A DNA stretch of 64,000 nucleotides from CAIYTF01 sp963664845 (GTDB taxonomy: Bacteria; Bacteroidota; Ignavibacteria; Ignavibacteriales; Ignavibacteriaceae), in the NCBI GenBank assembly GCA_963664845.1, contig OY761615.1:3472001-3536000 (forward strand). The letters are read 5' to 3'. Under the pieces are notes generated by a model that saw only the letters and a program-made list of their open reading frames with translations, was not told the origin of the DNA and did no database searches. Positions 63,551 through 64,000 of the stretch are shown in pieces. The position numbers and the translations under genes were made by a program. The stretch's first letter is position 1; every line of letters begins with the position of its first letter.

Positions 63551-64000
63551 CTATCGCTGAAAATTACCCGAAAGAAATCTGTTTAGATCATAAATATGAT
63601 ACACGTCCTTTGATTTGCGATACAGTCGAAGAGGGATTGTTTTCCAGGTGAACGTATATGCCTGGGCTCCATGCGGATCAATTCCGGGGTATTTAATCTG
63701 AAGACGTGACTTAATTTTTTCAAGTTTTTCAACGTAGGGCAGATAAATCAACTGTAATACTTTATCTGTTAGCGTACGTCTTCCCAATTCAATTGTCCCG
63801 TTAGAGATGAAGCGCAGATAATGAAAGTGATAGAATATTAATTCGAAATCACGCCTGGAGGAATGTTCCATCCCAAAGAGTTTTTCCCCTTCAAGATAGA
63901 TCCGATATTGCTGAACGTTCCATGCTGCAACGCCACCCCCGAGATGTTGCAGTGAATATACACCGTCAAATCGGGTCTCCCAATCGTTCAGATATCCCTG
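63551..64000 (-). CDS. C-terminal part of a probable glycosyltransferase (5' end outside window)
   Basis: The frame is open to the right edge, giving the last 149 residues. The segment LNDWETRFDGVYSLQHLGGG, VAAWNVQQYRI, then LIFYHFHYLRFI is a pattern I associate with nucleotide-sugar transferase-like proteins of surface-glycan loci (the FYHFH and AxWN motifs). The remainder is basic and helical. No stop or frameshift interrupts the frame. An internal ATG at 63871 would give a short product but the conserved part lies upstream of it. The identification rests on recall of similar sequences and is tentative. Confidence 0.5.
   Translation of the reverse strand, partial: QGYLNDWETRFDGVYSLQHLGGGVAAWNVQQYRIYLEGEKLFGMEHSSRRDFELIFYHFHYLRFISNGTIELGRRTLTDKVLQLIYLPYVEKLEKIKSRLQIKYPGIDPHGAQAYTFTWKTIPLRLYRKSKDVYHIYDLNRFLSGNFQR

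Noticed and set aside
1..64000. rRNA, tRNA, prophage or complete insertion sequence
   Set aside because: I looked for conserved rRNA segments, cloverleaf-like stretches and transposase or integrase motifs and saw none.

Overview
The window looks like chromosomal DNA from the Bacteroidota/Ignavibacteriota side of the FCB group, most likely an Ignavibacteria-type organism. This is inferred from protein families. Five large secreted proteins end in the NYPNPFNPST-type sorting domain used by type IX secretion (T9SS), and there is a PorV-like barrel protein. Two SusC-like TonB receptors with carboxypeptidase-regulatory plugs are each paired with a DUF4249-type lipoprotein, and there is a DUF5916 protein and the short AMP nucleosidase form. 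I saw no rRNA, tRNA, CRISPR array, prophage or complete insertion sequence.

Layout. 1-6.5 kb: a truncated secreted dipeptidyl peptidase III, an APC-type transporter, a two-gene operon (double jelly-roll protein and HEAT-like protein), and a FitA/VapC-like toxin-antitoxin pair. 6.6-12.5 kb: a 53-residue basic protein, rpiB, a GT-C glycosyltransferase, then an operon of Ser/Thr kinase with an FGE-like sensor, an exported protein and a GT2 glycosyltransferase. 12.9-16.2 kb: TonB receptor plus lipoprotein pair 1. 16.4-19.2 kb: uvrA. 19.3-29 kb: two very large secreted pectinesterases sharing an upstream regulatory element. 29.3-32.7 kb: TonB receptor plus lipoprotein pair 2. 33-37 kb: a 1324-residue secreted beta-propeller/beta-helix protein. 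37.2-40.3 kb: a metzincin-like lipoprotein followed by two paralogous exported proteins and the remnant of a third copy. 40.9-44.2 kb: a DUF5916 outer-membrane protein and AMP nucleosidase. 43.1-45 kb: a cluster of dispersed repeats with a nested palindromic element. 45-51.7 kb: two secreted metalloproteases sharing C-terminal modules. 52-52.8 kb: a membrane protein. 53.5-63.4 kb: an operon of a 2375-residue protein with 16 tandem carboxypeptidase-regulatory-like modules, a PorV/PorQ-like protein and a second outer-membrane barrel. The right edge cuts the C-terminal part of a probable glycosyltransferase.

Functionally the window is dominated by the cell envelope and the outside of the cell: secreted pectin de-esterification, secreted proteolysis, TonB-dependent uptake and large surface proteins. 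A few housekeeping genes (uvrA, rpiB, amn) are interspersed. The least ordinary items are the giant-protein/PorV operon, the paired pectinesterases with shared control sequences, the kinase-FGE fusion that lacks FGE catalytic cysteines, and the nested inverted-repeat element whose hairpin stems show compensatory base changes.
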